A DNA stretch of 64,000 bases. Source: Candidatus Aminicenantota bacterium (GTDB lineage: Bacteria > Acidobacteriota > Aminicenantia > Aminicenantales > Saccharicenantaceae). Where the stretch lies: contig JAGNLW010000003.1 of NCBI GenBank assembly GCA_017999365.1, positions 248,001 through 312,000 of the forward strand. Reading direction: 5' to 3'. The notes beneath the pieces were generated by a model. It was not told the origin of the DNA. It searched no databases and worked only from the letters and a program-made list of their open reading frames with translations. Shown here in pieces: positions 34,039 to 45,069 of the stretch. The first letter of the stretch is position 1. Each line of letters opens with the position of its first letter. The position numbers and the translations under genes were made by a program.

Positions 34039-34926
34039 ATGAGACGAGCCTTCGCGGCGGCCGCGGCGGCGGCGCTGGTCCTCGGCCTGGCCGCCGGCGA
34101 GGCGGCCGGCCTCCCCGGCCAGGACAAGGTCGCCCTGCGCTTCGGCCCGGCCGAAGGCGCCCGGCTGACCTACAGCGTCTCGAGCGTCGTCAACGCCGAC
34201 GGCAATAGCTTCCTCGGCAAGGACCTGGCCCTGAACGCCGACACCCGCGGCGAGATCCGGCTCCTGTCCAGGGCCTCGGCCCGGGACACCGTCCGGGTCG
34301 ACCTGACCTCGCCCGGCCTCGATGTCAGCGCCCGCCTGCCCGACCGGGTCCTCAACCAGAAGCTCGGCGCCACCGAAAGCGAGCCTCTCGAGGTCGTCTT
34401 CAACCGGACCGGCCGGGTCGAGTCCATCCGCAATCCCCAGGCCGTCGGCGGCGGCAATCCCTTCAACATCTCCCTGCCCCAGATCCTGCGCGACTACTTC
34501 CCGACCCTGCCGGTCGACCCGGTCGCCCGCGGCGACTACTGGACCGAAGAGCGCCGGCTGACCATCCCCTTCCAGGGTCTCGAGGTCCGCGTCGACCTGG
34601 CCGCCACCTACACGCTCGACGACCTCCTGCCCGTCGACGGCGGGCAGATGGCCTACGTCTCGGCCGTCTACCGGGTCAAGGTCTCGGGCGGCAAGGACCT
34701 CGGCGAGGCCCGGGGCGTCTTCGAGGGCGAGGGCGGGGGCGCCGGCACGCTCCAGTTCCGGGTCGACAAGGGCTGGTTCACCGAGTACCGCATCGACTTC
34801 AAGTCCGACGCCGCGTTCGTCATGAAGAAGGCCGAGGACCGGCTGGCCGAGTTCCCCTTCTCCTTCTCCGCCTTCGCCGAGATCGTCCTCGTCAACGCCC
34901 AGGACCCCGACCCCGTCATCCGCTGA
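34039..34926 (+). CDS. Exported protein of unknown function
   Basis: A 295-residue protein with an Ala-rich signal peptide (about 1-27). The body is beta-rich with regularly alternating hydrophobic residues and segments such as [16 protein letters not shown] and [11 protein letters not shown], resembling proteins that measure or bind hydrophobic ligands in the periplasm, but I do not recognise a family with certainty. GGAGGGAGG lies just before the ATG, 23 nt after the M16 partner's stop, so it is probably the third gene of that operon. Confidence 0.6.
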   Translation: MRRAFAAAAAAALVLGLAAGEAAGLPGQDKVALRFGPAEGARLTYSVSSVVNADGNSFLGKDLALNADTRGEIRLLSRASARDTVRVDLTSPGLDVSARLPDRVLNQKLGATESEPLEVVFNRTGRVESIRNPQAVGGGNPFNISLPQILRDYFPTLPVDPVARGDYWTEERRLTIPFQGLEVRVDLAATYTLDDLLPVDGGQMAYVSAVYRVKVSGGKDLGEARGVFEGEGGGAGTLQFRVDKGWFTEYRIDFKSDAAFVMKKAEDRLAEFPFSFSAFAEIVLVNAQDPDPVIR

Positions 34927-34943
34927 TTTTTTTCTCCCGCCAC

Positions 34944-34972
34944 TTGAAATCGCCCTAGGGGGGGCGTATCAT
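34944..34972 (+). promoter_or_regulatory. Sigma-70-type promoter of the riboswitch-metK transcript
   Basis: TTGAAA (34944-34949), 17-nt spacer, TATCAT (34967-34972). The predicted start near 34979 falls at the 5' edge of the aptamer. Confidence 0.75.
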
Positions 34973-34978
34973 GGCGCG

Positions 34979-35072
34979 GTACATCAGGAGAGGCCCGGTC
35001 GTAACGGAACGGGCCCGGCAACCTGGGACGGACACCCGAGGTGCTCGCCCGCCACCGGCGGGGATGTGGTCG
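34979..35072 (+). promoter_or_regulatory. SAM-I-clan riboswitch upstream of metK
   Basis: The block ATCAGGAGAGG (34983-34993) and CGGCAACC (35016-35023), then GAGGTGCTC (35038-35046), match the S-box core. Helices can be drawn: P1 ACATC/GATGT (34981-34985 with 35063-35067); P2 GGCCCG/CGGGCC around a short loop; P3 CCTGGG/CCCGAGG; P4 CCGCC/GGCGG. P2 is a plain hairpin shorter than in classic SAM-I, closer to SAM-I/IV forms. The gene downstream is S-adenosylmethionine synthetase, the expected target: bound SAM should lower metK expression. About 100 nt separate the aptamer from the start codon; no U-tract terminator is seen, so translational control is more likely. Confidence 0.8.
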
Positions 35073-35179
35073 CGATCGCGCAAGCGGCAACCAAGTGTCC
35101 AGGGCGAAAGCCCCGTCACGACCCCATCCCAGCCCCTGAGCGAGCCGAACAACCGCGCGTGTCCGGAAAGGAGGCTTCG

Positions 35180-36342
<1,163 letters not shown>

Positions 36343-36346
<4 letters not shown>

Positions 36347-39300
36347 TCCGGGAGCACGACCCAGCGGTCGAAGGCGGTGAAGTAGAGCCCGGCCTCTTTG
36401 ACCGGCTCGCCGGTGAGGCCGCGCCAGAACCGGGCGTACAACCGGACCTGGGGGGCGTGGAGCGCCACCAGGCCGGCCAGGGCCGCTTCGCGGTCGGCGG
36501 CGCCGGCGCCGGCCAGAACGGCGGGCAACCGGTCGGTCTTGTAGTCGGCGATGACCCAGCCGTCCTCTTCCTCGAACAGCAGGTCGACCGCTCCGGAAAG
36601 GAACACGGGCGCGCCCGGCGCGGCGACGACCGGGCGGCCGCCCGCCGCGGCCACCGCGCCCGGGCCCGGGGCCAGATCGTCGTAGCCGGGGTCTCCCGGC
36701 GCCACCCGGACCGCGAACGGCACCTCGAACAGCCGCCGGGACGCCTTCATGGCCCGGCCCCAGAACTCCGAGCGGACGATGCCGGCGACGTGCGCGGCCA
36801 GGTCCGGCGCGTCGGCGGAACTTTGGTCCGCGGCGACCAGGACGTCCCGGGCCATCCGGACCAGCGCGTCATCCCCGGGGACCGGCCAACCCCCCGGCCC
36901 CTCCCGCCGCTCGCCCAGGGTCCTGAGCATGACGTGGACCTCCGAGCCCCAGCGGCCGAGGCCGCCCTTGGCCCAGGCCGGCGGCTCGGAGTCGCGCCGG
37001 GCGACCGAGGTGACGGTCTCGTGGATGGCCCCGGCCAACGAGGCCTCGGCCATCCTCTTCCGCAGGGCCGCGCGGGCCGTCCGGGCTTCCTCGAGGCCGA
37101 CGATGGCGGAGCGGCGGCCGCGCCGGGGGCGGGCCTCCTCGACCGGAGCCGGGGCCTCGCCGGCGAGCTCGGGGACGTCCGCGAGGCCGTCCTCGAGCGG
37201 GCCCCAGGACCGCCTTTCGCCCAGGTCGCCCGCGTAGGCGCTGACGACGAGGAGGTCGCGGGCGCGGGTCGCCGCGACATACATCAGCCGGTCCTCCTCG
37301 GCCTTCTCGTATAGGCGTTCCTCCCCGGCGCTCTCCTCCCAGCCGAGGGGCTGGGAGACGGTCTTGGTGGCGAAGCCGAAGGACCGGGTGAAGCGGAACC
37401 AGCCCCGGGGCGTCCCGCCCGTCCGACGGACGTGCTTGTCCGGCTCGAAGTCGCGGACCCCGGCCGGATTGGCCAGCCAGACGACGGGGGCCTCGAGTCC
37501 CTTGGCCTTGTGCAGGTTCATCAGCCGGACGGCGTCCCGCCGGCCCGGCGTCAGGCTCATCTCTTCGACCGGCTGGGCCCCCACCCATTCCTCCATGAAG
37601 GCCACGGCGGCGGCGAAGGAGGTCATGTCCTCGTTCTCCCGGCCGCGCAGGACCTCGACGAGCTTGAGAACGTTGCCGGCCCGGCTGCGGCCCATCTCGG
37701 CCGTGGCCAGATAGCCGAGCAGTCCCGAAGACTCCAGGATGGCCTCGACCGCCGACGACGGGGGCAGGGTCTCGGTGAGCCCGCGCCAGCCTCTCAGGAC
37801 GCCGAAGGCCCGCCGGACCCCGTTCGTGCCGCGACGGTCGTCCGGATCGAGGAAGCAGAAGCCGCCGCCGGCCGCGCGGTGGGCCAGGAGGTCCTGGTCG
37901 CTCAGGCCGAAGAACAGCCCCCGCAGGACGGCCGCCGCGGCCACCGGATCGTCGGGATCGTCGAGGGCCTTCAGGAGATGGACGACCTCGGCGATCTCGC
38001 CGTTCTCGGCGAAGGCGTCGCTGCCGGCGATCTCGTAGGGGATGCCGCGCTCTTCCAGGCGGCGGGCGTACCGGCTCATGCGGTCCTTGTAGCGGAACAG
38101 GACCAGGAAATCGCCCGGACCGGCCGGCCGCGGGCGGCCCTGGTCGTCGGCCACGGTCAGGTTCTTGTCGAGGGCCCAGGCGATGAAGCCGGCCAGCCGG
38201 CGCGAGTCCGCTTCGGCGATGGGTTCCTTGGCGTGGCGCGGCACGGCGGGCACCGTGGCCTTGCGGACTCCCGCGAGGGCCCGCGGCCCGGGCCCCCGCT
38301 TGGCGTCGAGGGGTATGAACCCGGCTTGGTAGGCGTCCGCGCGAGGCGGGAAGAGCCCGCCTGCGCCGGGATCGAAGAGCGGATTGACCCAGTCGGCGAT
38401 GGAGGCCAGGGACCGGTAGTTGGCGTTGAGCTCGAGGACGCGCCCTCCCGAAGCCTGGATACGGTCCTTGACCAGGTTGTAGATGTCGATGTCGGCCCGG
38501 CGGAACCGGTAGATGGACTGCTTGGGATCGCCCACCAGGAAGAGGGACCCGGGCGCGGGTTGGAACCGCGTCCAATCCTTTTCGGTCCGGTTGCGCTCCT
38601 GAGCGCCCGCATGGCCCGTCAGCAGGAACAGGATCTCGGCCTGGATCGGATCGGTGTCCTGGAACTCGTCGACGAGGATGGGATGGAAGCGCTTGCGGAA
38701 GTACTCCCGGACCTCGGGATTCTCGCGCAGCAATTCGGCCGTGAGCAGGAGTTGGTCCTGGAAATTGAGCCGGCCCTCGGCCCGGCGCCGGTCGGCGTAG
38801 AAGCGGACGGCCGGGACGAGGAAGGCCAGGGCCCGGGTATGGCGGAACTCGCGCCACTCGCGAAGGGCCGGCAGGACGTGGTCCTCCCGGAAGGCCTCGG
38901 CGGCTTCCAGCATCCGCTCCGCGTCGGCCTTGGACGCCCAGCGGTTCTTGGTGACGGCCGGCTCCTTCTCGTAGAGCTCGAGGGTCTCGGCGAGCCGGCG
39001 CGGGTCGGCGAAACCGAGGTTGCGCTGCCGGCGGAAGGAGCGGACGAGGACCGTTTGAAGCGCGTCGCGGCCCTTCTCCGGCCTCTCTTCCGGCACCAGC
39101 GCGCGGGCCAGTTCGAGGAGCTTCTCCAGGGCCCGCTCGGCCGGTCCGAGGTCGGGCGCCCCGCTCCGGCCGCCGGCCGGCTCGACCTCGGGGTAGGCGC
39201 AGAGGGTCTCGAAAGCCGGCTCGAGGTCGGCCGGTTCGAGCCCGGCTTCGTCGAGGCCGCGCAGGCCGGACTCGCTCTCGAGCCGGGCCTTGGCCTGATA

Positions 39301-39744
39301 CTCGTCCCACGCCTCCCGCAGCAGGACCCGGTCCTCGTGCTCCTCGAGCTCGCGGAAATCGGGGTCGACCCCGGCCTCGACCGGACGTTCCCGGAGGAGA
39401 CGGGCGCAGAAGGAATGGATGGTCCCGATGAAGGACCGCTCGAGGCCGGTCAGGGCCTCGTCGAGCCGGGCCCTCGCCCCGGCGTCCTTTTCCGTGAGCC
39501 GGGCCCGCTCCAGGGACACCTGGAACCGGCCCCGGAGCTGGGCCGCGGCCTTGCGGGTGAAGGTGACGGCGGCCAGAGTTTCGATGCCGGTCCGGCCCGA
39601 CCTCAGCAGGGCGACCATCCGCTCGACCAGGCTCGTCGTCTTGCCCGAGCCCGCGCCGGCCTCGACCAGGAAGGTCGTGTCGAGGTCGCGGACGATGCTC
39701 TCGCGGGCCTCGCGATCCGACGGGACTTTCGTTCGGGCGCCCAT
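36343..39744 (-). CDS. addA: AddA-like UvrD-type helicase with C-terminal nuclease
   Basis: A 1133-residue protein with the SF1A helicase motifs in order: [11 protein letters not shown] (about 27-37), [44 protein letters not shown] and [12 protein letters not shown] RecB-family nuclease domain ends the protein, with DYKTDR near residue 1065. With its upstream partner it should unwind and resect double-strand breaks for recombination. The ATG overlaps the partner's TGA (TGATG). AddA has roughly 1200 residues in Firmicutes, so length fits. Start and C-terminus are clear; a longer upstream open frame is only a shadow of addB. Confidence 0.85.
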
Positions 39745-42700
39745 CACTTGTACCCGTCGAGCCGGTCGTAGGCTTCGAAGACCTCCGGGCTCCCCTCGCG
39801 CTTCCGGCCGGAGCGTTGGGGCGCCTCGGTCCCGCAGACCGGAGCGTAGTCGCAGTACCCGCACTTGGCCTCGGGGCCGGCGATGAAATAGCCTTCGGTC
39901 AGCAGGGCCAGCAGGTCGCCCAGGAGCCGGCGCAGCCGGCCGCGGTCGAAGTCCTTGACCACGATCTCCAGCCCCTCGCCGCGGCGGGAGGGGAAGAAAT
40001 AGCCGCTCCGCGTGACCCGGGGACGGCCGCCGCCGGGCCGTCCGGCCAGCATGGCCTCCAGGGCCACGGCGTACAGGGCGTGCTGGATGTTGCGGCCGCG
40101 GCCGAACTCGACCAGGTTCTCGTAGGCCGCGGCGCTTCCCGTCTTGTAATCCAGGACCCTGTAGGTGTCCGCCGTCAGGCGGTCGACCCTGTCGATGAAG
40201 CCGCGCAGGGGGAACGAACGGCCGTCGTCGAGGGCGATGGGCTGGCGGACGATCTCCAGCTCGAAGGCGAACGGCTCGCCCTTCTCCTTGCGCGCCGTTT
40301 CCGCCGCCAGGAAGATCCTGAGGGTCTCGCGGATATCGCGGCGCTCGCCCTCGAAGATGGGCGTGGACGGGGGCGGGACCTCCTCCCGCCAGCGGGCGAC
40401 GACGGCGTCCGCGATCCCGTCCAGGAGCCCGGCATGGCGGTCCGCGGCGACCGCCTCGCCCGTCTCCCGGATCCGGGTCATGAAGGCGCAGAGAATTTCG
40501 TGGACGAGGCTCCCCCGCTGCAGCGGATCGAGCCAGCGCGAGCGGTCGAAGGCGACCTCCTCGGGGGCTTCGATCCCGAGGACATGCTTCAGGAAGTAGG
40601 CGAAGGGACAGCGGGCCAGGAGCTCGAGCCGCGAGGCCGACATGACGGCCCGGCCTCCGGCGGTCGGGTCGACGTCGGCCCGGACGGGGGCGATGTCGAC
40701 GAGCCCGTCGTAGGCCGTCAGCACGTCGCCGGCCCTGGCGGCGGCGGCGGACAGGCCCGCGGCGAGGTCGGGGAAATGGACGCGGACCGTGGCCGCTCCG
40801 GCGGCGACGGCGTTCGGGCCCGCCAACCGCTCGAGCCACCATTCGGTCTCGTCGAAGGCCCGGGAAGCGGCCCCGGGCAAGTAGCCGGCGGCCTCTTCCA
40901 GGCCGCTCTCGAGGGCCCGGTAATCGAGGCCGGCGTCGCCGCGGAGGAGCCGGAAGGCCTGCAGGACGATCGAAGAGGGGAAGGATTCCCGGCCTTCGAC
41001 CGCGTCGAAGGACGGATACCCGAGGACGATCCGGCCCCTGACGGAGGCCAGGACGGCGGCCAGGCCGAAGAGGCTGGCCCGGAGCCCGTCGGCCGAGGTC
41101 GGCAGTTCGAGAGACAGAGCGGTCCTCTCCTCGTCGAGCAGGACCGGGTCCTGGAAGCCGCGCCCGGGAAAGGTGGCTTCGTCGAGCCCCACGACGAAGG
41201 TCACGGGGCGGCCGGAGCGGCCGCCGGCCGGGATGCCGGAGACGTGGAGATGCCCGGGAAGGGGCGGCGAGGAGCCGACGCGGAGCGACGCCCCCATGGT
41301 CCGGAGGAGGTCGAGCGCCCGTCCGGCCGCCATGACCGGGGACCGGGCCTCCCGGCGAACCTCGGCCAGGCGGTCCCGGAGCGTGTCCCGGGCGGCGCGG
41401 GCGGTCTCGTCGTCGGCCCGGGCCCGTTCGCCGACGATACGGGCCAGGGCCTCGCAGAGCGCGCCGAAGTCGTACCGGCCCTCGCCATCGGCCTCCGGGA
41501 GGGCGTCGATCAGGCGGCCGACGTCGGCGGCGAGGGCGTCGACGGCCGCGACGGAGGCGCGAAGAGCGTCCCGGCGGGCTTCGGCCGCCTCCTCCCCGTC
41601 TTCGCCACCGGCCGTCGTCGCGTGCGCCAAGCTCTCCTCCTTGGCCGAGCGGAGGGCCTTCAGCCGGGGCAGGTAGCGCTTCCGGTCCCAGCCGATCATG
41701 GCGGCCCGGAGGAGCCGGCAGGCCGTCCGCCCGGCGAGGACCTCGCCGGACGGGCCCGGCGTCAGGGCCAGGTCGGCGTTCTCGAGAAGGCGGCAGAGGC
41801 GGTCGGCCGCGAAGTCGTTCGCGATCCAGTCGAGGAGCCCGAAGTAGAGACGGCCGGGCGGGGTGAAGGAGAGGGGCACGCCGTCCCCGAAGGTGACCGG
41901 CAGCCGGGTCCGGGTGGCCATCAGGTGGAAGACCGTCGCATGGCCCGAGCCGGGCGGCACCAGCACCTCGACCTGGTCGAACGGGACCTTGTCCTCGTAC
42001 AGGCGGCGCACGACCTCGCGGCACTCGTTGCCCGGGCCGAGGGCCCGGAACAGGACGATCGAGGCGTCGTCATCTTCGGCGGCGGGCGCGCCGGACGGAT
42101 CGAAGAGCCAGGACAGCCGGCCCGCTTTTTCCCCGGAGGGACGGGCCGGTTCCGGCCAGCAGGCCCGGGGCCGGTCCAGCCCGTGGACCGGATCGCCGGG
42201 GACGAGGACGAGGCGTTCGCCGGCCGCGGCCCGGACGAGTTCGCGCTCGAGCCGGCTCGGCCGCGAATCGGCCGGGCAGAGGGTCCAGGGCGCGGCGTAG
42301 CTCCCTTCCCCGGCTGCGAGGGCCGCCGCCCTGAGAAAAGCGGCGGCGTCGAGCAGCCCGTCTTCCCGCAGCGCCTCCTCGTAGCGCCCGGCGAGCAGGG
42401 CCAGTTCCTCGCCCTTGCGCGCGACGAGGAACCGTTCGGGACGGACGTCGCCGGCGGCGAGGCCGGCCAGCCGCAGGTCGCGCACGGCCCGGTGGAGGGC
42501 TTGGGCGAGGCCCGGGGAGGGCGGCCGCTCCGGCGTCGCCAGGTAGGAGATCCGGTCTTCGGCCCATAGGTCCCGGAACAGGCGGTCGACCAGGGTGAGC
42601 TCCGCCGCCGAGGTCATCGGCCGGCCCTGGCCCGAACGGCCGCTGCGCTCGAGGACCTCCCCGGCCAGCGTCCACGGCGTGACGAAACGGAGGTTGACCC

Positions 42701-42836
42701 ACGAGCCGGCCTCCCGGGCCAGGCTCTCCCCGATCTGCCGTCCGACGACGAAGGACGGGCAGAGGAAGACCTTGTCGTCGAGGGGGTGCTCCCCGCAGAA
42801 GCGGGCCAGGAAACGGATCGTGGCGTTGGCCGTCAT
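39744..42836 (-). CDS. addB: AddB-like helicase-nuclease subunit
   Basis: A 1030-residue protein with a degenerate helicase-like N-terminal part and a RecB-type nuclease at about 740-1010: RGFIDRVDRL and VLDYKTG near residue 896. Cysteines in CPFAYFLKH (about 743) and in CGYCDYAPVC (about 990-1000) match the iron-sulfur cluster that staples AddB nucleases. It lacks a recognisable Walker A, unlike AddA. Its ATG at 42836 overlaps the stop of the methyltransferase (ATGA) and its stop overlaps addA, so three genes are coupled on the minus strand. Confidence 0.8.
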   Translation of the reverse strand: MTANATIRFLARFCGEHPLDDKVFLCPSFVVGRQIGESLAREAGSWVNLRFVTPWTLAGEVLERSGRSGQGRPMTSAAELTLVDRLFRDLWAEDRISYLATPERPPSPGLAQALHRAVRDLRLAGLAAGDVRPERFLVARKGEELALLAGRYEEALREDGLLDAAAFLRAAALAAGEGSYAAPWTLCPADSRPSRLERELVRAAAGERLVLVPGDPVHGLDRPRACWPEPARPSGEKAGRLSWLFDPSGAPAAEDDDASIVLFRALGPGNECREVVRRLYEDKVPFDQVEVLVPPGSGHATVFHLMATRTRLPVTFGDGVPLSFTPPGRLYFGLLDWIANDFAADRLCRLLENADLALTPGPSGEVLAGRTACRLLRAAMIGWDRKRYLPRLKALRSAKEESLAHATTAGGEDGEEAAEARRDALRASVAAVDALAADVGRLIDALPEADGEGRYDFGALCEALARIVGERARADDETARAARDTLRDRLAEVRREARSPVMAAGRALDLLRTMGASLRVGSSPPLPGHLHVSGIPAGGRSGRPVTFVVGLDEATFPGRGFQDPVLLDEERTALSLELPTSADGLRASLFGLAAVLASVRGRIVLGYPSFDAVEGRESFPSSIVLQAFRLLRGDAGLDYRALESGLEEAAGYLPGAASRAFDETEWWLERLAGPNAVAAGAATVRVHFPDLAAGLSAAAARAGDVLTAYDGLVDIAPVRADVDPTAGGRAVMSASRLELLARCPFAYFLKHVLGIEAPEEVAFDRSRWLDPLQRGSLVHEILCAFMTRIRETGEAVAADRHAGLLDGIADAVVARWREEVPPPSTPIFEGERRDIRETLRIFLAAETARKEKGEPFAFELEIVRQPIALDDGRSFPLRGFIDRVDRLTADTYRVLDYKTGSAAAYENLVEFGRGRNIQHALYAVALEAMLAGRPGGGRPRVTRSGYFFPSRRGEGLEIVVKDFDRGRLRRLLGDLLALLTEGYFIAGPEAKCGYCDYAPVCGTEAPQRSGRKREGSPEVFEAYDRLDGYK

Positions 42837-43720
42837 CGTCCGCCCGGCATCCGGTAGAGGAGGATCCTGTGCTCGCGGCCCCCGTCGGCGGCGTCCATGA
42901 CCTCTTTCGAGACCAGCCTCCCCTCCCAGCCCGGGATGGCGAAGTCGTGGGATACGACGCGGGCGCCGGGCGGGAGCTCGCGCGCGAAGCGCGGCGCCAG
43001 GGCTTCCAGGGACTCGGGCAAAAGGTAGAGGGCCAGGACCGTGGCCCCGGTCAGCCGCGCGGTCAGGGCGTCCTCCTCGACGAACCGGACCAGGTGTTCG
43101 ACGCCCTCGCGCTTGGCGCCGGCCCGGCACTCCGCGAGCAGCGCGGCGTCGAGCTCGACGCCGACGCCGCGGGCCCCGCGTTTGGCCGCGGCGATGACCA
43201 TCCGGCCGTCGCCGCAGCCGAGGTCGTAGACGACGTCACCGGGCCCCACGGCGGCGAGCTCGAGCATCCGGTCGACGATCTCCGGCGGCGTCGGGACGAA
43301 CGGGGCCAGGTCGGCCGCGTCGGCCCGGCCGTGGGAGCCGGGATAGACGCGGATGACGCCGTTCTCGTCGTAACGGAAGGCATAGGGCTTCTCGGGATGG
43401 ACGAGATAGGTCGTCGCCCGCCGCCCGTTGTCGAAGGAGATCTCGACCGGCTGGTCGATGACCAGGCGGTCGACGGCGCCGATCCCGAGGGTCCGGCGGC
43501 GCGGGCCGCGGGCCCCGGGGCCCGGCAGGACCGTGTACTCGACGGGGGCGCGGGTGACGTTCCGCAAGCTGGCGTCGGGACGGAAGGCGGCCGCGATGGG
43601 CGGCCGCAGGGTCAGCTCGACCCGGTTCTCCTCTCCGCTCGGCCGCCGGCCGGTGAAGAGGGCCAGCGCGGCCAGTCCGGCCAAGGCGACGGCGAGCGCG
43701 ACGCGGACGGCCCGGCTCAT
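42833..43720 (-). CDS. Membrane-anchored class I SAM-dependent methyltransferase
   Basis: A 295-residue protein with an N-terminal hydrophobic helix (about 5-23), a beta-rich segment with an EENRVELTLRP start, and a Rossmann methyltransferase at about 140-290. Motif I is VVYDLGCGDGRMV, followed by acidic VGVELD. The substrate is unknown. GGAAAGGG lies upstream of the ATG. It is the first gene of the addB-addA block and its stop overlaps the addB start. Whether it belongs functionally to DNA repair or is merely co-transcribed cannot be told. Confidence 0.72.
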   Translation of the reverse strand: MSRAVRVALAVALAGLAALALFTGRRPSGEENRVELTLRPPIAAAFRPDASLRNVTRAPVEYTVLPGPGARGPRRRTLGIGAVDRLVIDQPVEISFDNGRRATTYLVHPEKPYAFRYDENGVIRVYPGSHGRADAADLAPFVPTPPEIVDRMLELAAVGPGDVVYDLGCGDGRMVIAAAKRGARGVGVELDAALLAECRAGAKREGVEHLVRFVEEDALTARLTGATVLALYLLPESLEALAPRFARELPPGARVVSHDFAIPGWEGRLVSKEVMDAADGGREHRILLYRMPGGR

Positions 43721-43813
43721 CGGTCCGTACCCTTTCCGCCCGCGCTGCCCATGCCCCTATTCTTAGGACACCCCGCGGACGAAGTCAACGGAGGCGTGAA
43801 CGGACGGGCCCGG

Positions 43814-43885
43814 TCAGAGCAGCACGAGCAACGCGGTCATCAGGGCCACCAGGACCCAGAGCGTTACCCGGACGACGGTCTTCAT
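43814..43885 (-). CDS. 23-residue single-helix membrane microprotein
   Basis: Reads MKTVVRVTLWVLVALMTALL then VLL and stop. It is almost entirely one hydrophobic helix preceded by a Lys and Arg. Its ATG overlaps the TGA of the ribbon-helix-helix gene (ATGA), and a strong AGGAGG lies about 7 nt upstream inside that gene, which is what makes it credible as a real gene. It is the last gene of the SPFH operon and may be a small membrane partner of the SPFH protein. No homologue is recognised. Confidence 0.6.
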   Translation of the reverse strand: MKTVVRVTLWVLVALMTALLVLL

Positions 43886-44052
43886 TTGCGGTCCTCCTGT
43901 CCGTCGCGGAGGCGGCCCGCCTTGCGGACCGCCTCCTTGAGGACGTATTCCATCTGGGCGTTGATGCTCCGCAACTCGTCGGCCGCCCACTTCTCGAGGG
44001 CGTCGTAGACGGAGGCGTCGAGCCTCAGAAGGAATTTCTTCTTGTCGGTCAC
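43882..44052 (-). CDS. Ribbon-helix-helix (Arc-like) small protein
   Basis: A 56-residue protein starting with GTG: TDKKKFLLRLDASVYDALEK, then WAADELRSINAQMEYVLKEA. The strand KKFLLRLD and two helices with the RSINAQ turn are the Arc/MetJ-type DNA-binding fold. It would bind DNA as a dimer, possibly to its own promoter. The gene starts 13 nt after the SPFH stop and overlaps the microprotein by ATGA. The upstream site is a weak GAGGCGG. Small Arc-like genes are often found beside SPFH genes; whether this one regulates it is inferred. Confidence 0.75.
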   Translation of the reverse strand: MTDKKKFLLRLDASVYDALEKWAADELRSINAQMEYVLKEAVRKAGRLRDGQEDRK

Positions 44053-44065
44053 GGTTCAGGCCGCC

Positions 44066-44944
44066 TCAGGAATAGAGCGTCCCCGTGTTGACGATGGGAT
44101 GCATCTCGGCTTCCGAGACCAGGGCGACCAGGAGGTTGTTGACCATGGCCGCCTTCTTCTCCTCGTCGAGCTTGACGACGCCCTGGGCCTCGAGGCTCCG
44201 CAGGGCCATCTCGACCATGCCGACGGCGCCGTCGACGATCTTGGCCCGGGCCGCGATGATGGCCTCGGCCTGCTGGCGCCGGAGCATGGCCTGGGCGATC
44301 TCCTGGGCGTAGGCCAGGTGGGACAGGCGGGCCTCGACGACGTGGAGGCCGGCGACCTCGAGCCGGTTCTGGACCTGGGTCGTGAGCTTGCCGGCGATCT
44401 CGTCGGGATTGGCCCGCAGGGACTCGGTGTCCTTGTCGTGGGCGTCGTATGGATAGTGCGTGGCCAGCTGGCGGATGGCCGTCTCGCTCTGGATGGCCAC
44501 GAAATTCTGGTAGCTCTCGACGTTGAACAGGGCCTTGGCCGAGTCGACGACGTGCCAGACGACGACGGCGGCGATCTCGATGGGGTTGCCCAGGGCGTCG
44601 TTGACCTTGAGCGTCTCGCTGTTGAAGTTGAAGATGCGCAGGGTCACCTTCTTCTTGACGACGAAGGGGTTCGTCCAGAAGAAGCCGGCCGTCCGGGCCG
44701 AGCCGACGTACTTGCCCAGGAAGGTGAAGACCTTCGACTCGTTGGGGTGGATGAGGAAGAAGCCGCCGAAGGTCATGAAGGCCAGGATGGCCGCCAGCAC
44801 GGCGACGAACATCCCGGGGCCGGGCCGGACCATGTCGGCGTGGGTGACGAGATAGCGGCCGCTGAAGAAGAACACCGCCAGATCGACGGCGACCACCACC
44901 CAGCCGTTGACGCTCAAGACCTTCTTTTCCTGGATATCTTTCAT
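44066..44944 (-). CDS. SPFH domain membrane protein (flotillin/stomatin-like)
   Basis: A 292-residue protein with two N-terminal hydrophobic helices (about 10-30 and 45-65) followed by an SPFH domain (about 65-260): [31 protein letters not shown] and [25 protein letters not shown] coiled segments. Such proteins oligomerise at the membrane and organise protein complexes. AGGAGGA lies before the ATG, and a near-consensus promoter precedes it. It starts an operon with a ribbon-helix-helix gene and a 23-residue membrane protein. Confidence 0.82.
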   Translation of the reverse strand: MKDIQEKKVLSVNGWVVVAVDLAVFFFSGRYLVTHADMVRPGPGMFVAVLAAILAFMTFGGFFLIHPNESKVFTFLGKYVGSARTAGFFWTNPFVVKKKVTLRIFNFNSETLKVNDALGNPIEIAAVVVWHVVDSAKALFNVESYQNFVAIQSETAIRQLATHYPYDAHDKDTESLRANPDEIAGKLTTQVQNRLEVAGLHVVEARLSHLAYAQEIAQAMLRRQQAEAIIAARAKIVDGAVGMVEMALRSLEAQGVVKLDEEKKAAMVNNLLVALVSEAEMHPIVNTGTLYS

Positions 44945-44966
44945 CGTGTCCTCCTGTGATAGCGTT

Positions 44967-44994
44967 ATAATACCATTATGATATCATTTGTCAA
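44967..44994 (-). promoter_or_regulatory. Near-consensus promoter of the SPFH operon
   Basis: Read on the minus strand: TTGACA (44994-44989), 16-nt spacer, TATTAT (44972-44967). The start codon at 44944 is 22 nt downstream with AGGAGGA between. The region is AT-rich against a GC-rich background. Confidence 0.8.
44978..44987. promoter_or_regulatory. Palindrome ATGATATCAT in the promoter spacer, candidate operator
   Basis: A perfect 10-bp palindrome placed between the -35 and -10 boxes of the SPFH operon. A dimeric regulator bound here would block RNA polymerase; the ribbon-helix-helix protein encoded in the same operon is the obvious candidate. Function is inferred from position only. Confidence 0.5.
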
Positions 44995-45012
44995 GTGAAA
45001 TCGATAGCCAAT

Positions 45013-45045
45013 AAAAAGGGCTCCCGGAGGACGCTCCGGGAGCCC
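45013..45045 (-). terminator. Intrinsic terminator of the aldo/keto reductase operon
   Basis: A perfect 12-bp stem, GGGCTCCCGGAG (45018-45029) with CTCCGGGAGCCC (45034-45045) around GACG; on the minus strand it is followed by TTTTTATT (45017-45010). It lies 24 nt past the reductase stop. Confidence 0.92.
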
Positions 45046-45069
45046 TGGCGGCCCTTTGGAATGAACGGC

